A stretch of DNA of 35,791 nucleotides from BOKV01 sp041739465 (GCA_041739465.1 JBGSNX010000033.1:1-35791); one strand, 5' to 3'; counted from the stretch's first letter, positions 8,578 through 16,603 are shown. A program made the numbers and translations. The notes: a model not told the origin generated them from the letters alone.

Positions 8578-9300
8578 ATGGCGCAGGCAACACCAAGTCA
8601 GGACGACGAAGATCGCGACACGCTGGCGGCAGAATATGCCCTTGGCGTGCTCGACCTTGTCGCGCGCCGCCGCGCCGAACGCCTTGTTGCGACCGATCCC
8701 GCCTTTTCCGCCCTCGTTGCAAATTGGCAGGAACGGCTCGCGCCGATGGATGATGCGTATGGCGAGGTCTCGCCGCCTGCTGCATTGCGTGCTCGCCTGG
8801 ATGGGCGATTGTTCGGCGAAACGGCCAAACCCGGTTTCTGGCAATCCATCGCCTTCTGGCAATCCATCGCCTTCTGGCGGTCGCTGGCCTTTGCCGCGTC
8901 GTTTGCCCTGCTGGCTTTGGGCGGGCTCAATGCCTGGCAATTGTCGGTGCCGAACCAGTCCGGACCGCGCCTTGTCGTGTCGCTGGAAGGCGAAGGCAGC
9001 AACGTGCGCTTCATCGCGCTGCGCGAACCAAGCACCGACGTCATCCTGCTCGATGCGGTGATGGTGCAGGCCGAAGCAGGCAGGGTGCACGAATTGTGGC
9101 TGGTGGAAGGCGGCAACCCACCGGTTTCGCTCGGCCTGTTGCCGGAGCAGGGCGTCACGAAAATTGTCCTTCCTCAAGATCTGGCTGAAAAGCTTGTTGC
9201 CGGGGCAGCGTTGGCCATCAGCGTCGAGCCACTTGGCGGATCAACGACAGGCGCCCCTACCGGCCCGGTCATTGCCAGCGGCGTTGCACGCCAGATATGA
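8578..9300 (+). CDS. Anti-sigma factor, RskA family
   Basis: The 240-residue protein has an N-terminal anti-sigma domain (EDRDTLAAEYALGVLDLVARRRAERL, residues ~10-60), a single membrane helix around residues 100-120 (LAFAASFALLALGGLNAW), and a periplasmic C-terminal RskA domain containing HELWLVEGGNPPVSLGLLP. It would hold the ECF sigma inactive at the membrane until a periplasmic signal releases it. The start ATG at 8578 lies 10 bases after the sigma stop, which implies co-translation. Just before the membrane helix there are three tandem 18-bp units (8836-8889) that encode repeats of FWQSIA, an apparently recent in-frame duplication. Confidence 0.92.
   Translation: MAQATPSQDDEDRDTLAAEYALGVLDLVARRRAERLVATDPAFSALVANWQERLAPMDDAYGEVSPPAALRARLDGRLFGETAKPGFWQSIAFWQSIAFWRSLAFAASFALLALGGLNAWQLSVPNQSGPRLVVSLEGEGSNVRFIALREPSTDVILLDAVMVQAEAGRVHELWLVEGGNPPVSLGLLPEQGVTKIVLPQDLAEKLVAGAALAISVEPLGGSTTGAPTGPVIASGVARQI
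8836..8889 (+). repeat. Three tandem 18-bp units in the anti-sigma gene
   Basis: TTCTGGCAATCCATCGCC occurs twice without change (8836-8853, 8854-8871) and a third, diverged copy follows (TTCTGGCGGTCGCTGGCC, 8872-8889). The units are in frame and encode FWQSIA, FWQSIA and FWRSLA, just before the transmembrane helix. Identical copies suggest recent slippage, which would change the linker length between the anti-sigma domain and the membrane helix. Confidence 0.9.
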
Positions 9301-9326
9301 GCGTGAAATTTATTTTTTAACGTTTG

Positions 9327-9355
9327 TGAAACTTTTCTCCTCGCTGCGGCGTTTC
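9327..9355 (+). promoter_or_regulatory. Possible ECF-type promoter for the fasciclin gene
   Basis: TGAAAC (9327-9332) and CGTTTC (9350-9355) are separated by 17 bases, 46 bases before the fasciclin ATG. An AAC-containing -35 and a CGT-containing -10 are common in ECF promoters. The site lies in the 101-base gap between the anti-sigma and fasciclin genes, where a sigma-dependent promoter is expected. No clear second copy was found upstream of the sigma gene, so this rests on pattern and position only. Confidence 0.35.
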
Positions 9356-9401
9356 TCCTGTGTCTTCCCCGATGAGGGGATCAAACCCAAAGGAGACATG
9401 C

Positions 9402-9950
9402 ATGTTCACCAAAAAAACTCTCGCCGCCGCACTCGTGGTCGCATCTGCAGGCTTTGCATTCGCAGCCAATCCTGACGTTGGCGGAGCGCCGATGTTCGAA
9501 GACAAGAACATTGTTGAAAACGCGGTCAACTCCAAGGACCACACCACGCTGGTCGCAGCTGTGACAGCCGCCGGATTGGTGGAAACATTGCAGGGAGCAG
9601 GCCCGTTCACCGTGTTTGCCCCAACCAATGACGCGTTTGCCAAGCTGCCGGCCGGAACGGTCGAAACCCTGCTCAAGCCGGAAAACAAGGATCAGTTGAC
9701 CAAGGTCCTCACCTGCCATGTCGTTGGCACCAACGCGCTTTCCGATGCAATCGGCAAGATGATCAGCGATGACGGCGGCAACCACCCGGTCAAGACGCTT
9801 GGCGGCTGCATGCTGCAGGCGAAGATGGACGGCAAGAAAATCACGTTGACCGATGAAAATGGTGGCGTGTCCACCGTCACCATCGCCGACGTGAAGCAGT
9901 CAAACGGCGTGATCCACGTCGTCGATACCGTCATCCTTCCAAAGATGTAA
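9402..9950 (+). CDS. Secreted fasciclin (FAS1) domain protein
   Basis: The 182-residue product begins with a signal peptide (MFTKKTLAAALVVASAGFAFA, likely cleaved after Ala 21 or 22) and then carries a single FAS1 domain. Hallmarks are the H1-like TVFAPTNDAFAKLP and the C-terminal NGVIHVVDTVILP. FAS1 proteins are exported adhesion or surface proteins; in bacteria many are of unknown function. The start at 9402 follows a strong AGGAGA site. The gene lies just downstream of the ECF sigma and RskA anti-sigma genes, a conserved neighbourhood that suggests this protein is a main target of that sigma factor. A strong UUCG-loop terminator ends the transcript. Confidence 0.93.
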   Translation: MFTKKTLAAALVVASAGFAFAANPDVGGAPMFEDKNIVENAVNSKDHTTLVAAVTAAGLVETLQGAGPFTVFAPTNDAFAKLPAGTVETLLKPENKDQLTKVLTCHVVGTNALSDAIGKMISDDGGNHPVKTLGGCMLQAKMDGKKITLTDENGGVSTVTIADVKQSNGVIHVVDTVILPKM

Positions 9951-10012
9951 CCCTTCTGCAAGCGGTGCCGAAGTCTTCCCCTCGTGGACGACGGCAGTCA
10001 CTGCAGCGACAG

Positions 10013-10038
10013 GCCCGCCGGTTCGCCGGCGGGCTTTT
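10013..10038 (+). terminator. Intrinsic terminator with UUCG tetraloop after fasciclin gene
   Basis: The 9-bp perfect stem GCCCGCCGG (10013-10021) / CCGGCGGGC (10026-10034) closes the very stable TTCG tetraloop and is followed by TTTT. It ends the sigma/anti-sigma/fasciclin transcript, just before the stop codon of the convergent engB gene at 10041. Confidence 0.9.
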
Positions 10039-10040
10039 CG

Positions 10041-10715
10041 TTATTGCAAGATGATTTCAAGGATGGTTTCGCGCAAATTGTCGAGGCCGCTGCCTTTTTC
10101 CGAAGAAGTCGCGATGATCTGCGGGAATGCGGCGGGACGGCGGACAATCAGCTTCCCGGTTTCTTCAACCAGTTGATCCAGTTCCAAAGGCTTGATCTTG
10201 TCGGATTTCGTGAGCACGATCTGGTAGGACACTGCCGCCTTGTCGAGCAGCGAGAGGGTCTCGATGTCATTCTTCTTGAGGCCATGCCGAGAATCGATGA
10301 GCACGAAAACGCGTTTGAGCGAAGCCCTGCCGCGCAGATAGGAAAAGATCAGCCGCGTCCAAGCATCCACCTGCGCCTTGGGTGCCTTTGCAAATCCGTA
10401 GCCGGGCATGTCGACAATCGCCATTGGCGGCATATCGCCCTCTTCGCCGGAAAATCCGTCCGGCACGAAGAAGTTCAATTCCTGGGTGCGGCCGGGTGTA
10501 TTGGAAGTCCGCGCCAACCCCGATTGCCCCACCAGCGCATTGATCAGCGAAGATTTCCCCACATTCGAGCGTCCTGCAAAGGCAACTTCCGGCGGCCCTT
10601 CGGGCGGCAGGAATTTCATGGACGGAACGCCACGGATGAAAATCCATGGCCGCGCGAAGAAGCGGTGGGCTTCCCTGGCTGCCGTGGAATCTGGGTTGTT
10701 GTGTGTCTCTTCCAT
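10041..10715 (-). CDS. engB: Ribosome biogenesis GTPase EngB/YihA/YsxC
   Basis: The 224-residue product is a TrmE-Era-EngA-EngB-Septin GTPase with G1 GRSNVGKSS, G2 around SNTPGRTQ, G3 DMPGYGFA and G4 TKSD, followed by the SSEKGSGLDNL segment near the C terminus. EngB acts late in large ribosomal subunit assembly and is usually essential. The start at MEETHNN is chosen over a 45-codon longer frame because the extension is not family-like. In related genomes engB follows yidC and precedes argB. Here it is separated from yidC by the phn operon and a methyltransferase gene. It is divergent from phnD, and the PHO box lies in the space between them. Confidence 0.96.
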   Translation of the reverse strand: MEETHNNPDSTAAREAHRFFARPWIFIRGVPSMKFLPPEGPPEVAFAGRSNVGKSSLINALVGQSGLARTSNTPGRTQELNFFVPDGFSGEEGDMPPMAIVDMPGYGFAKAPKAQVDAWTRLIFSYLRGRASLKRVFVLIDSRHGLKKNDIETLSLLDKAAVSYQIVLTKSDKIKPLELDQLVEETGKLIVRRPAAFPQIIATSSEKGSGLDNLRETILEIILQ

Positions 10716-10828
10716 GCAAACCGGCCCTGTTTCCTGCGCCGATTGAATGCGGCCCGCCTTGATAGCGTAGCACGGCCCGAACGCAAACAGGGCAGGGCAA
10801 TCAGGCCATTTCCGCGAAGCTCTGTGGA

Positions 10829-10882
10829 TCGTCATCAAACCGTCAAGCAAGTGTCAACGCTCCGTCACTGGAGCAGGACTAT
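10829..10882 (+). promoter_or_regulatory. PHO box (four phased half-sites) and -10 for phnDCE
   Basis: Four GTCA cores occur at 10831, 10842, 10853 and 10864, exactly 11 bp apart, inside the 7-mers TCGTCAT, CCGTCAA, GTGTCAA and CCGTCAC. This matches the known PhoB site, direct repeats of CTGTCAT at 11-bp spacing, here as a double PHO box. A -10-like GACTAT (10877-10882) follows 8 bases after the last half-site, as expected where PhoB replaces a -35 element. The phnD ATG is 39 bases further on. The operon is therefore predicted to be induced by phosphate limitation through PhoR/PhoB. Confidence 0.82.
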
Positions 10883-10920
10883 GGAAATCGGGCAATCAAC
10901 CGCACACGAGGGGTTACCGC

Positions 10921-11778
10921 ATGTTCCGCACGCTCGCAATTGCAGCCATGATGATGGCAGCCACTGCTGCCACGGCAGCTGAAAAGATTCGTTTCGCAGT
11001 TACCGACGTAGAAGGCCTTGAAGCCCTCCAGACCGAATACGGCCCGTTCCGCGACAAGCTCGCCGAACTTACAGGCTATGAAATCGAATTCTTCCCGGTC
11101 TCTTCACGTACCGCAGCCGTGGAAGCACTCAATTCAGAGCAGACCGATCTGGTTCTGACCGGCCCGGCCGAATACGTCATCGTCAAGGAAATGACTGGCG
11201 CCGAACTGGTTGTCGGCTGGCAGCGCCCTGACTATTTCGCCCAGATCGTTGTTCTGGCCAACGGCCCGATCAAGTCGGCTGCTGACCTCAAGGGCAAGAA
11301 AGTATCCTTCGGTGAAGTCGGTTCCACTTCGCAGCACATCGGACCTGCCCAGGCGCTTGCCGATCTCGGCCTTGCCTACGGCACAGACTATGAAGCACAG
11401 ATCATCAAGCGCAACACCGCCGTTGAAGCTCTGATCCGTGGCGATCTTGGCGCTGTCGGCATGAACTTCGGCCATTTGCGTTCGGTTCGCGAAGCCTATC
11501 CGGACGTCGCCTTCAAGGTCGTCGCCCGTGGCCCGGATCTCCCGGATGACGTGCTCGTGGTGCGCAAGGGCGTCAGCCCGGAAGTCATCGCCAAGATGAA
11601 GGAAGTTTTCGTCAAGGAAGGCAAGGCGCTGATGGCGTCCGTCCTTACCGGCAAGGAAAACAAGACGTATGAAGGCGGCTTCTTCATCTCCGAGATCAAC
11701 GACGCCAATTACGACTACGTACGTTCGATGTACCGCACCATCGGTGTCGACACGTTCAAGGCGTTCGTCGGTGAATGA
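10921..11778 (+). CDS. phnD: Phosphate/phosphite/phosphonate ABC transporter, periplasmic binding protein
   Basis: The 285-residue product has a signal peptide (cleavage likely after Ala 20, MFRTLAIAAMMMAATAATAA) and then the PhnD-type binding-protein fold. Features include an early SSRTAAVEALNSEQTDLVLTGPAEY stretch, FGEVGSTSQHIGP (Ser/Thr-rich ligand loop) and GAVGMNFGHL. It captures a phosphorus oxyanion in the periplasm and passes it to the PhnE/PhnC transporter. The ligand (phosphonate, phosphite or phosphate) cannot be settled from sequence, and rhizobial homologues can carry both phosphate and phosphonates. It is the first gene of a three-gene operon behind a PHO box. Its last codons overlap the GTG start of phnC. 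Confidence 0.92.
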   Translation: MFRTLAIAAMMMAATAATAAEKIRFAVTDVEGLEALQTEYGPFRDKLAELTGYEIEFFPVSSRTAAVEALNSEQTDLVLTGPAEYVIVKEMTGAELVVGWQRPDYFAQIVVLANGPIKSAADLKGKKVSFGEVGSTSQHIGPAQALADLGLAYGTDYEAQIIKRNTAVEALIRGDLGAVGMNFGHLRSVREAYPDVAFKVVARGPDLPDDVLVVRKGVSPEVIAKMKEVFVKEGKALMASVLTGKENKTYEGGFFISEINDANYDYVRSMYRTIGVDTFKAFVGE

Positions 11779-12601
11779 AAAAAGCCTGACCCTGGCGCGC
11801 CCGCCGCGCCTGGACAGCATTGAAAACGGGCTCCCGTCGGCAACTTCGCCGGCGGGGGCCATCGCAGTTGAAGCGCGCAACATTTCGAAAAGCTATGCGC
11901 GCGGACCTATGATCCTTTCGGGCATTTCGATGGACATCAAGGAAGGTGAAACCGTCGCGCTTATCGGTGCAAACGGGTCGGGCAAGTCGACCTTGCTCAA
12001 ATGCCTGGCCGGCGTGCACCCCGTTGATTCAGGTGAAGTTGACGTGTTCGGTGCAACGATCACCGCAAAGGCAAAACAGGCAGAACTCTCGCGCATTCGT
12101 CGCAACATCGGCTTTGTGTTTCAGAACCATGGCCTGGTTCGCCGGTTGTCGGTTCTTTCAAACGTCATTCACGGCAAATTGGGCGATGGCGGCTCCTGGC
12201 GCGCCTTCCATCAGGCTGTTGCGCCGCGCGAAATGCGCGAGGAGGCGCTTGCGGCTCTGGAAATGGTTGGACTTGCAGACAAGATTGGCGCCCAGGCCGA
12301 GGCGCTTTCAGGAGGGCAATCGCAACGCGTGGCCATCGCCCGTGCGCTGATCAGAAAGCCTCGCCTGCTCATTGCAGATGAACCCGCAGCCAGCCTTGAT
12401 CCTGTGGCCGGAAACGACGTGATGACGGCATTTGTCGATATCGCGGCACGTGCCCGCACAACCCTGCTTTTCACCACGCATGATCTTGAACATGCGCTCA
12501 ATTTCGCCAGCCGTATCATCGCGTTGAAATCGGGGGCTGTCGTGCTTGACGCGCCATCGGCTTCTCTGTCGCGAGCCAGCTTTTCTGGAATTTACGGATG
12601 A
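11771..12601 (+). CDS. phnC: Phosphate/phosphonate ABC transporter ATP-binding protein
   Basis: This is the ATPase subunit of the PhnCDE importer. The 276-residue product has Walker A GANGSGKST, the Q-loop in GFVFQNHGLV, the ABC signature LSGGQSQRVA, Walker B LLIADEPAASLD and the H-loop TTHDLEHAL. The start is probably the GTG at 11771, which overlaps the phnD stop by 8 bases and has AAGG upstream. No ATG is well placed, and the first ~40 residues before AVEARNISKSY form a leader somewhat longer than usual. The stop overlaps the phnE start (ATGA), so all three subunits are translationally coupled. Confidence 0.92.
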   Translation: MNEKSLTLARPPRLDSIENGLPSATSPAGAIAVEARNISKSYARGPMILSGISMDIKEGETVALIGANGSGKSTLLKCLAGVHPVDSGEVDVFGATITAKAKQAELSRIRRNIGFVFQNHGLVRRLSVLSNVIHGKLGDGGSWRAFHQAVAPREMREEALAALEMVGLADKIGAQAEALSGGQSQRVAIARALIRKPRLLIADEPAASLDPVAGNDVMTAFVDIAARARTTLLFTTHDLEHALNFASRIIALKSGAVVLDAPSASLSRASFSGIYG

Positions 12602-13401
12602 ACTCGCCCAATTCACGAGCACTTCCGCCACGCATTGCCTGGCCCGGCGCGATCCGCTTTTCGCTTTTTGTAGCGCTTGCAGCTTTGGTGATTGCCTCCT
12701 TCGCCTCGGTTGCTCCTTCGCCCGAAAGACTGGCGACCGGCCTTCCGCGCATGGTCAACCTGCTCGGCCGCATGTTGCCGCCCGATCTTGATCCGGGGTT
12801 TCTAAGCCGCATTTCCATTCGCATCATTGAAACGCTGGCAATCGCCCTGGCCGGAACGGTTGTGGGCGTGCTGCTCAGCCTGCCGATTGCTTGGGTCGCG
12901 GCGCGTGGCTTGAGCCCGTTGCGGGGGCTGGAGTTCGTTGCCAAAGGCGTGGTTTCATTCCTGCGAACGGTTCCAGATCTCGTCTGGGCACTGATCTTTG
13001 TGGTTTCCATCGGCTTGGGGCCGGTGGCCGGGACCATGACCATCATGATCGACACCATCGGCTTTTGCGCCCGCTTCTTTGCCGAGGCTATGGAAGATGC
13101 GGAAAAAGCACCGCAAGAAGCGCTGCGCACCATGGGCGCAAGCCGGTTTGCCATTCTGGTCGGTGCGGTCATCCCCGACGCGATGCCGTCGATGATCAAC
13201 ACAGGCTTGTTTGCACTGGAGAAGGCGGTTCGCTCCTCGGTGGTGTTGGGCCTTGTTGGCGCAGGCGGGATCGGCCAGGAACTGGAGGTTGCTTTCAGCC
13301 TGTTTCAGTACAAGCGGGCAGCGACCATCATTCTGGCGATTTTCGTCGTCGTCGTCGTGATGGAGTTCATCACCGACCGTTTGCGATCAAGGCTTTCCTG
13401 A
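12598..13401 (+). CDS. phnE: Phosphate/phosphonate ABC transporter permease
   Basis: The 267-residue inner-membrane protein has about six hydrophobic helices and the permease EAA loop (EALRTMGASRFAILVGAVIPDAMP) that docks with the ATPase. The VVGVLLSLPIAW and FLRTVPDLVWALIFV segments are typical of PhnE. It forms the channel of the importer with PhnC and PhnD. Only one permease gene is present, whereas some rhizobial loci carry two (phnE1/phnE2 or phoE/phoT), so the channel is likely a homodimer. Its ATG overlaps the phnC stop. It ends 6 bases before the convergent methyltransferase gene, with no clear terminator between them. Confidence 0.92.
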   Translation: MNSPNSRALPPRIAWPGAIRFSLFVALAALVIASFASVAPSPERLATGLPRMVNLLGRMLPPDLDPGFLSRISIRIIETLAIALAGTVVGVLLSLPIAWVAARGLSPLRGLEFVAKGVVSFLRTVPDLVWALIFVVSIGLGPVAGTMTIMIDTIGFCARFFAEAMEDAEKAPQEALRTMGASRFAILVGAVIPDAMPSMINTGLFALEKAVRSSVVLGLVGAGGIGQELEVAFSLFQYKRAATIILAIFVVVVVMEFITDRLRSRLS

Positions 13402-13407
13402 AGGCAA

Positions 13408-14061
13408 TCAGGCTTTGACTGCCATCAGATGCCAATGCCAATGGGTGGGCTTCTGTTCGCGGTCTTCCAGTTTCAGCAGTTCAAAACCGTCGAGCATTTC
13501 GACCAGTTCGGCTGCGTTGCAGTAAAAATGCGGGTGTATCTTGTCGCCGCTGGCACCGGGCACGATGAAGGTTCCCGGAGCGATTTCCTCGCCCTGGCCA
13601 TATTGCGCGTTGCGTTTGGACATCATGGTGAGGAACAGGATGCCACCCTGTTTGAGCACCTTGGAAAAGCCCTCGATGGTGCGTCGGGCAATGTTGCCAT
13701 CGCCATGGTAAATCACATTGTAGGAAACGAGATAATCAAACTCGCTCTCGCCAAACGGCAGTTCATCCATCTTGCCAAGGTGGGTTGTCACCGGCAATTG
13801 CTCGCTTGAAGCTGCCTTGGCAATTTCTGCAAGACCGGTTTCGCTGGCATCCAGCGCGCTGACTTCAAACCCGATGCGTGCCAATGCGAGGGAATGGCGG
13901 CCAAGGCCAGCTCCGACATCGAGTGCACGCTTGCCGCCGCGCAGCAGGATTGCCCGGCCTGCATCCAGAACTTCCGGGTCTGCCGTTGACCATGCTTCAC
14001 GGCCAGCTTCCGTCGTCCAGATTTCGTTCCAGGTTTGGTGGGCTGTGTCGAGCTTGTTCAT
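13408..14061 (-). CDS. Class I SAM-dependent methyltransferase
   Basis: The 217-residue product has the Rossmann methyltransferase motif I ALDVGAGLGRHSLALA, an acidic residue at the end of strand 2 (VSALDAS), motif IV in FDYLVSYNVIYHG and post-motif FSKVLKQGGILFLTMMS. It resembles the Methyltransf_11/TehB-like group, which methylate small molecules. The C-terminal HWHWHLMAVKA segment also fits that group. The substrate is unknown. The gene converges with phnE and lies 109 bases downstream of yidC on the same strand, past a probable yidC terminator. It is therefore probably transcribed on its own from within that gap. Confidence 0.85.
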   Translation of the reverse strand: MNKLDTAHQTWNEIWTTEAGREAWSTADPEVLDAGRAILLRGGKRALDVGAGLGRHSLALARIGFEVSALDASETGLAEIAKAASSEQLPVTTHLGKMDELPFGESEFDYLVSYNVIYHGDGNIARRTIEGFSKVLKQGGILFLTMMSKRNAQYGQGEEIAPGTFIVPGASGDKIHPHFYCNAAELVEMLDGFELLKLEDREQKPTHWHWHLMAVKA

Positions 14062-14121
14062 TTCAGAATCCTTCCGCGATTGCTTCGTCGTCGGTTAGCG
14101 CACCGATGTGACGGATTTGCG

Positions 14122-14157
14122 AAAGGAAAGGGCCGGAGGAGACAAACCCACCGGCCC
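14122..14157 (-). terminator. Probable intrinsic terminator after yidC
   Basis: Reading the minus strand, GGGCCGG (14157-14151) pairs with CCGGCCC (14136-14130) across a 14-base loop, followed by the T-rich TTTCCTTTC. The stem begins 13 bases past the yidC stop codon. The loop is longer than ideal, so confidence is moderate. Confidence 0.5.
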
Positions 14158-14170
14158 GGATTTGGCAGGC

Positions 14171-16009
14171 CTACTCGGCCGGCTTTGGCTTGCGCTCGAA
14201 CAGGGATTTCAAATTGTCCCAAAGTTCGATTTTTGCGCCCTGACGGTGCATGATGAAGCCCTGCTGGAGGATCGACAGCAGATTGTTCCATGCCCAATAG
14301 ATCACCAGACCAGCCGGAAAAGTGCCGAGCATGAACGTGAACAGGATCGGCATCCATTTGAAGATCATGGCCTGCGTCGGATCCGGTGGCGCCGGGTTCA
14401 TCTGCATTTGCAGGAACATCGTTATGCCCATGATAACAGGCCAGATACCCAAAAGCGGCAGCCATGCCGGATGGTCATAGGGAAGCAACCCGAACAAGTT
14501 GAACATCGAAGTCGGGTCTGGCGCCGCCAAGTCCTGGATCCAGCCGAAAAACGGCGCATGGCGCATTTCGATGGTAATGAAAAGCACCTTGTAGAGTGCG
14601 AAGAAGATCGGAATCTGGATGAGGATCGGCCAGCAGCCAGCCGCCGGATTGATCTTCTCCCGCTTGTACAGGGACATCATTTCCTGCTGCTGCTTCACCT
14701 TGTCATCAGGAAAGCGTTCGCGGATCGCAACCATTTCCGGCTGGACCTTCTTCATGTTTGCCATCGAGCGGTAGGACATGTTGGCCAGCGGAAACAAGAC
14801 CGCCTTGATGAAGACCGTGCCAAGCAGGATGGCGACACCAAAATTGCCGACGAGCTTGAAGATGAAATCGAGCATCCAGAACATCGGCTTGGTGATGAAA
14901 TAGAACCAGCCCCAGTCGATCATCAGTTCGAAGTTCTTGATATTGCCCGATGATTCATATGCGTCGATGACGCCGACTTCCTTGGCGCCGGCAAACAGCC
15001 TCTGGCTGACTTCGGTGCTGGCGCCGCTGGCGATTTTCACTGTTTCGCCAAGGAAATCCGCCTGATAGCGGCTGCGCCCTTCATTGAAAAACGAATAATT
15101 GGGCTTGTAGCTGCCAGATGGCACCAGCGCCGTTGCCCAGTACTTGTCGGTTATCCCCAGCCAGCCTTCCTTGACAGGCTCCTTGGTGGTGAACTTCAGG
15201 TCATCTTCAAGGTTGTCGTAGGTCCATTGCTCCAGACCTTCCTCGCCCAGAACGCCAATAATGCCTTCGTGAAGGACGTAATTTGCCTGTGAAACCGGTT
15301 TTTCAAAGCGGGTTACCCGCCCGTATGGCGCAACCGATACTTCGGCGCCCGATCCATTGGTGACCTTGTCGCTATAGGTGAGGAGATAATTCGCATCGAG
15401 CGAAATAGTTCTGGTGAACACCACGCCTGCCGGATTGCTCCACGTCAGGGTCACTGGTGTTTGCGGCGTCAGTTTTACGCCTGGTGTTGTTGACCATACC
15501 GTCTCAGGACCGGGAACATCGCCACCTGCGCCACCTGCGCCACCAACCCAGCCAAACTCGGCAAAATAGCCGTCTTTCAGTTCGGAGGGCGAAAGCAGCG
15601 TTACCAGTTCGCTCGAGGGGTCAGTGGTAACCTGATATTTTTTGAGCCGCAGATCATCAAGGCGCGCGCCTTTGAGATTGATTGAGCCAACAAGATCATT
15701 GTTTTCAAGCGCAATGCGCTGCGATTTCCCGAGTGCGGCCTCGCGGGTCATTGCCGCCGCCTCGACGGGTGCGCCGCCAGGTACTGTTTCGCCCGTGGCA
15801 GTGCCGACAGATGGCGATGGTATCGTTGGATCAACCGCAGGCGCATTTGGAGATGTGGGCGTTGTCGCCTGCTGCTTGTTGAGCCGCTGGATTTCCGCTG
15901 CCTTGCGCTCGGCCTCGATCTTCGGGTTCACATACAGGAACTGCCAGCCGAGCAGCACCATCAGCGACAGCGCAATGGCCAGTACCGTGTTGTTGCGATT
16001 TTTATCCAT
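14171..16009 (-). CDS. yidC: Membrane protein insertase YidC
   Basis: YidC inserts inner-membrane proteins with or without SecYEG. The 612-residue product has the Gram-negative layout: an N-terminal membrane anchor (residues ~9-27), a variable linker rich in Pro, Thr and Ala, a large periplasmic domain to about residue 370, and then the conserved insertase core of five helices. The core shows FPLANMSYRSMANMKKVQPE, the cytosolic hairpin with MMSLYKREKINPAAGCWPILIQIP, and the closing WAWNNLLSILQQ. The tail is basic (LFERKPKPAE). The gene follows rnpA after 32 bases, and no yidD gene fits between them, although many bacteria carry it there. Confidence 0.97.
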   Translation of the reverse strand: MDKNRNNTVLAIALSLMVLLGWQFLYVNPKIEAERKAAEIQRLNKQQATTPTSPNAPAVDPTIPSPSVGTATGETVPGGAPVEAAAMTREAALGKSQRIALENNDLVGSINLKGARLDDLRLKKYQVTTDPSSELVTLLSPSELKDGYFAEFGWVGGAGGAGGDVPGPETVWSTTPGVKLTPQTPVTLTWSNPAGVVFTRTISLDANYLLTYSDKVTNGSGAEVSVAPYGRVTRFEKPVSQANYVLHEGIIGVLGEEGLEQWTYDNLEDDLKFTTKEPVKEGWLGITDKYWATALVPSGSYKPNYSFFNEGRSRYQADFLGETVKIASGASTEVSQRLFAGAKEVGVIDAYESSGNIKNFELMIDWGWFYFITKPMFWMLDFIFKLVGNFGVAILLGTVFIKAVLFPLANMSYRSMANMKKVQPEMVAIRERFPDDKVKQQQEMMSLYKREKINPAAGCWPILIQIPIFFALYKVLFITIEMRHAPFFGWIQDLAAPDPTSMFNLFGLLPYDHPAWLPLLGIWPVIMGITMFLQMQMNPAPPDPTQAMIFKWMPILFTFMLGTFPAGLVIYWAWNNLLSILQQGFIMHRQGAKIELWDNLKSLFERKPKPAE

Positions 16010-16041
16010 GCAGCGGTGCTCCTTGGCGGTGCGGCATCACC

Positions 16042-16434
16042 TCAAGCAGGCGAGCCATGGCCTTTGCGGGTCCGATTGGGGTTTGCCTTGTTGCGGCCTG
16101 TCTGGTCAAGGCCTCTGGCGACATCTGCGACGATTGTGGAAAATGGTGTCCGCAAAGCAGCTTGTTTGCCCACGAGCACATAATCGTGCCCTGGTTTTGC
16201 GCTGGCCGCGCAAACTTGGCGAACCGCTTCCCGCAAGCGGCGTCTGATCCGGTTGCGCACCACCGAGTTTCCGGTTTTTTTGGTCACCGTAAATCCGAAA
16301 CGCGGTTCTTCACCGCGGGTTTCAGAATTAACACGGACACGGCTCTCAACGATCATCGCAGCGCTGTGCATCTTTGCGCCAGCGCGCATCGCGAGGAACT
16401 CTGCCCGTTTCTTGAGACGCAGTGGCAGCTTCAT
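16042..16434 (-). CDS. rnpA: Ribonuclease P protein component
   Basis: The 130-residue basic protein is the protein subunit of RNase P, which helps the RNA subunit remove 5' leaders from pre-tRNAs. It has the N-terminal LKKRAEFLAMR segment, FGFTVTKKTGNSVVRNRIRRRLREAVR (the conserved RNR motif) and DYVLVGKQAA. The start at MKLPLRLKKRAEF fits the family; another ATG eight codons upstream is possible. rnpA lies 34 bases after rpmH, in the ancient rpmH-rnpA-yidC order, and is probably transcribed from the rpmH promoter. Confidence 0.95.
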   Translation of the reverse strand: MKLPLRLKKRAEFLAMRAGAKMHSAAMIVESRVRVNSETRGEEPRFGFTVTKKTGNSVVRNRIRRRLREAVRQVCAASAKPGHDYVLVGKQAALRTPFSTIVADVARGLDQTGRNKANPNRTRKGHGSPA

Positions 16435-16468
16435 TGAATCCTGCCTCTGCCGGTCCAAGGGTCGCGGA

Positions 16469-16603
16469 TCAGGCGCTCAGCTGCTTGCGGCCGCGCGCGC
16501 GGCGTGCTGCAATTACCTTGCGTCCGCCCTTTGTTGCCATGCGCGAACGGAATCCATGGCGGCGTTTGCGAACGAGTTTGCTCGGCTGGTAAGTACGCTT
16601 CAT
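16469..16603 (-). CDS. rpmH: 50S ribosomal protein L34
   Basis: This 44-residue, extremely basic protein begins MKRTYQPSKLVRKRRHGFRS and ends ARGRKQLSA, which is the canonical L34 sequence and length. L34 is a small protein of the large ribosomal subunit. It is the first gene of the rpmH-rnpA-yidC set and lies 34 bases upstream of rnpA. Its leader is about 150 nt long, measured from the promoter at 16761-16789. Confidence 0.98.
   Translation of the reverse strand: MKRTYQPSKLVRKRRHGFRSRMATKGGRKVIAARRARGRKQLSA

Noticed and set aside
9984..10982. Plus-strand frame of 332 codons spanning engB and the PHO box
   Set aside because: It lies antisense to engB, covers a terminator and a PHO box, and its product has no domain-like sequence.
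14108..14953. Plus-strand frame of 281 codons opposite yidC
   Set aside because: It is the antisense of the conserved YidC core, which fully explains the open frame.
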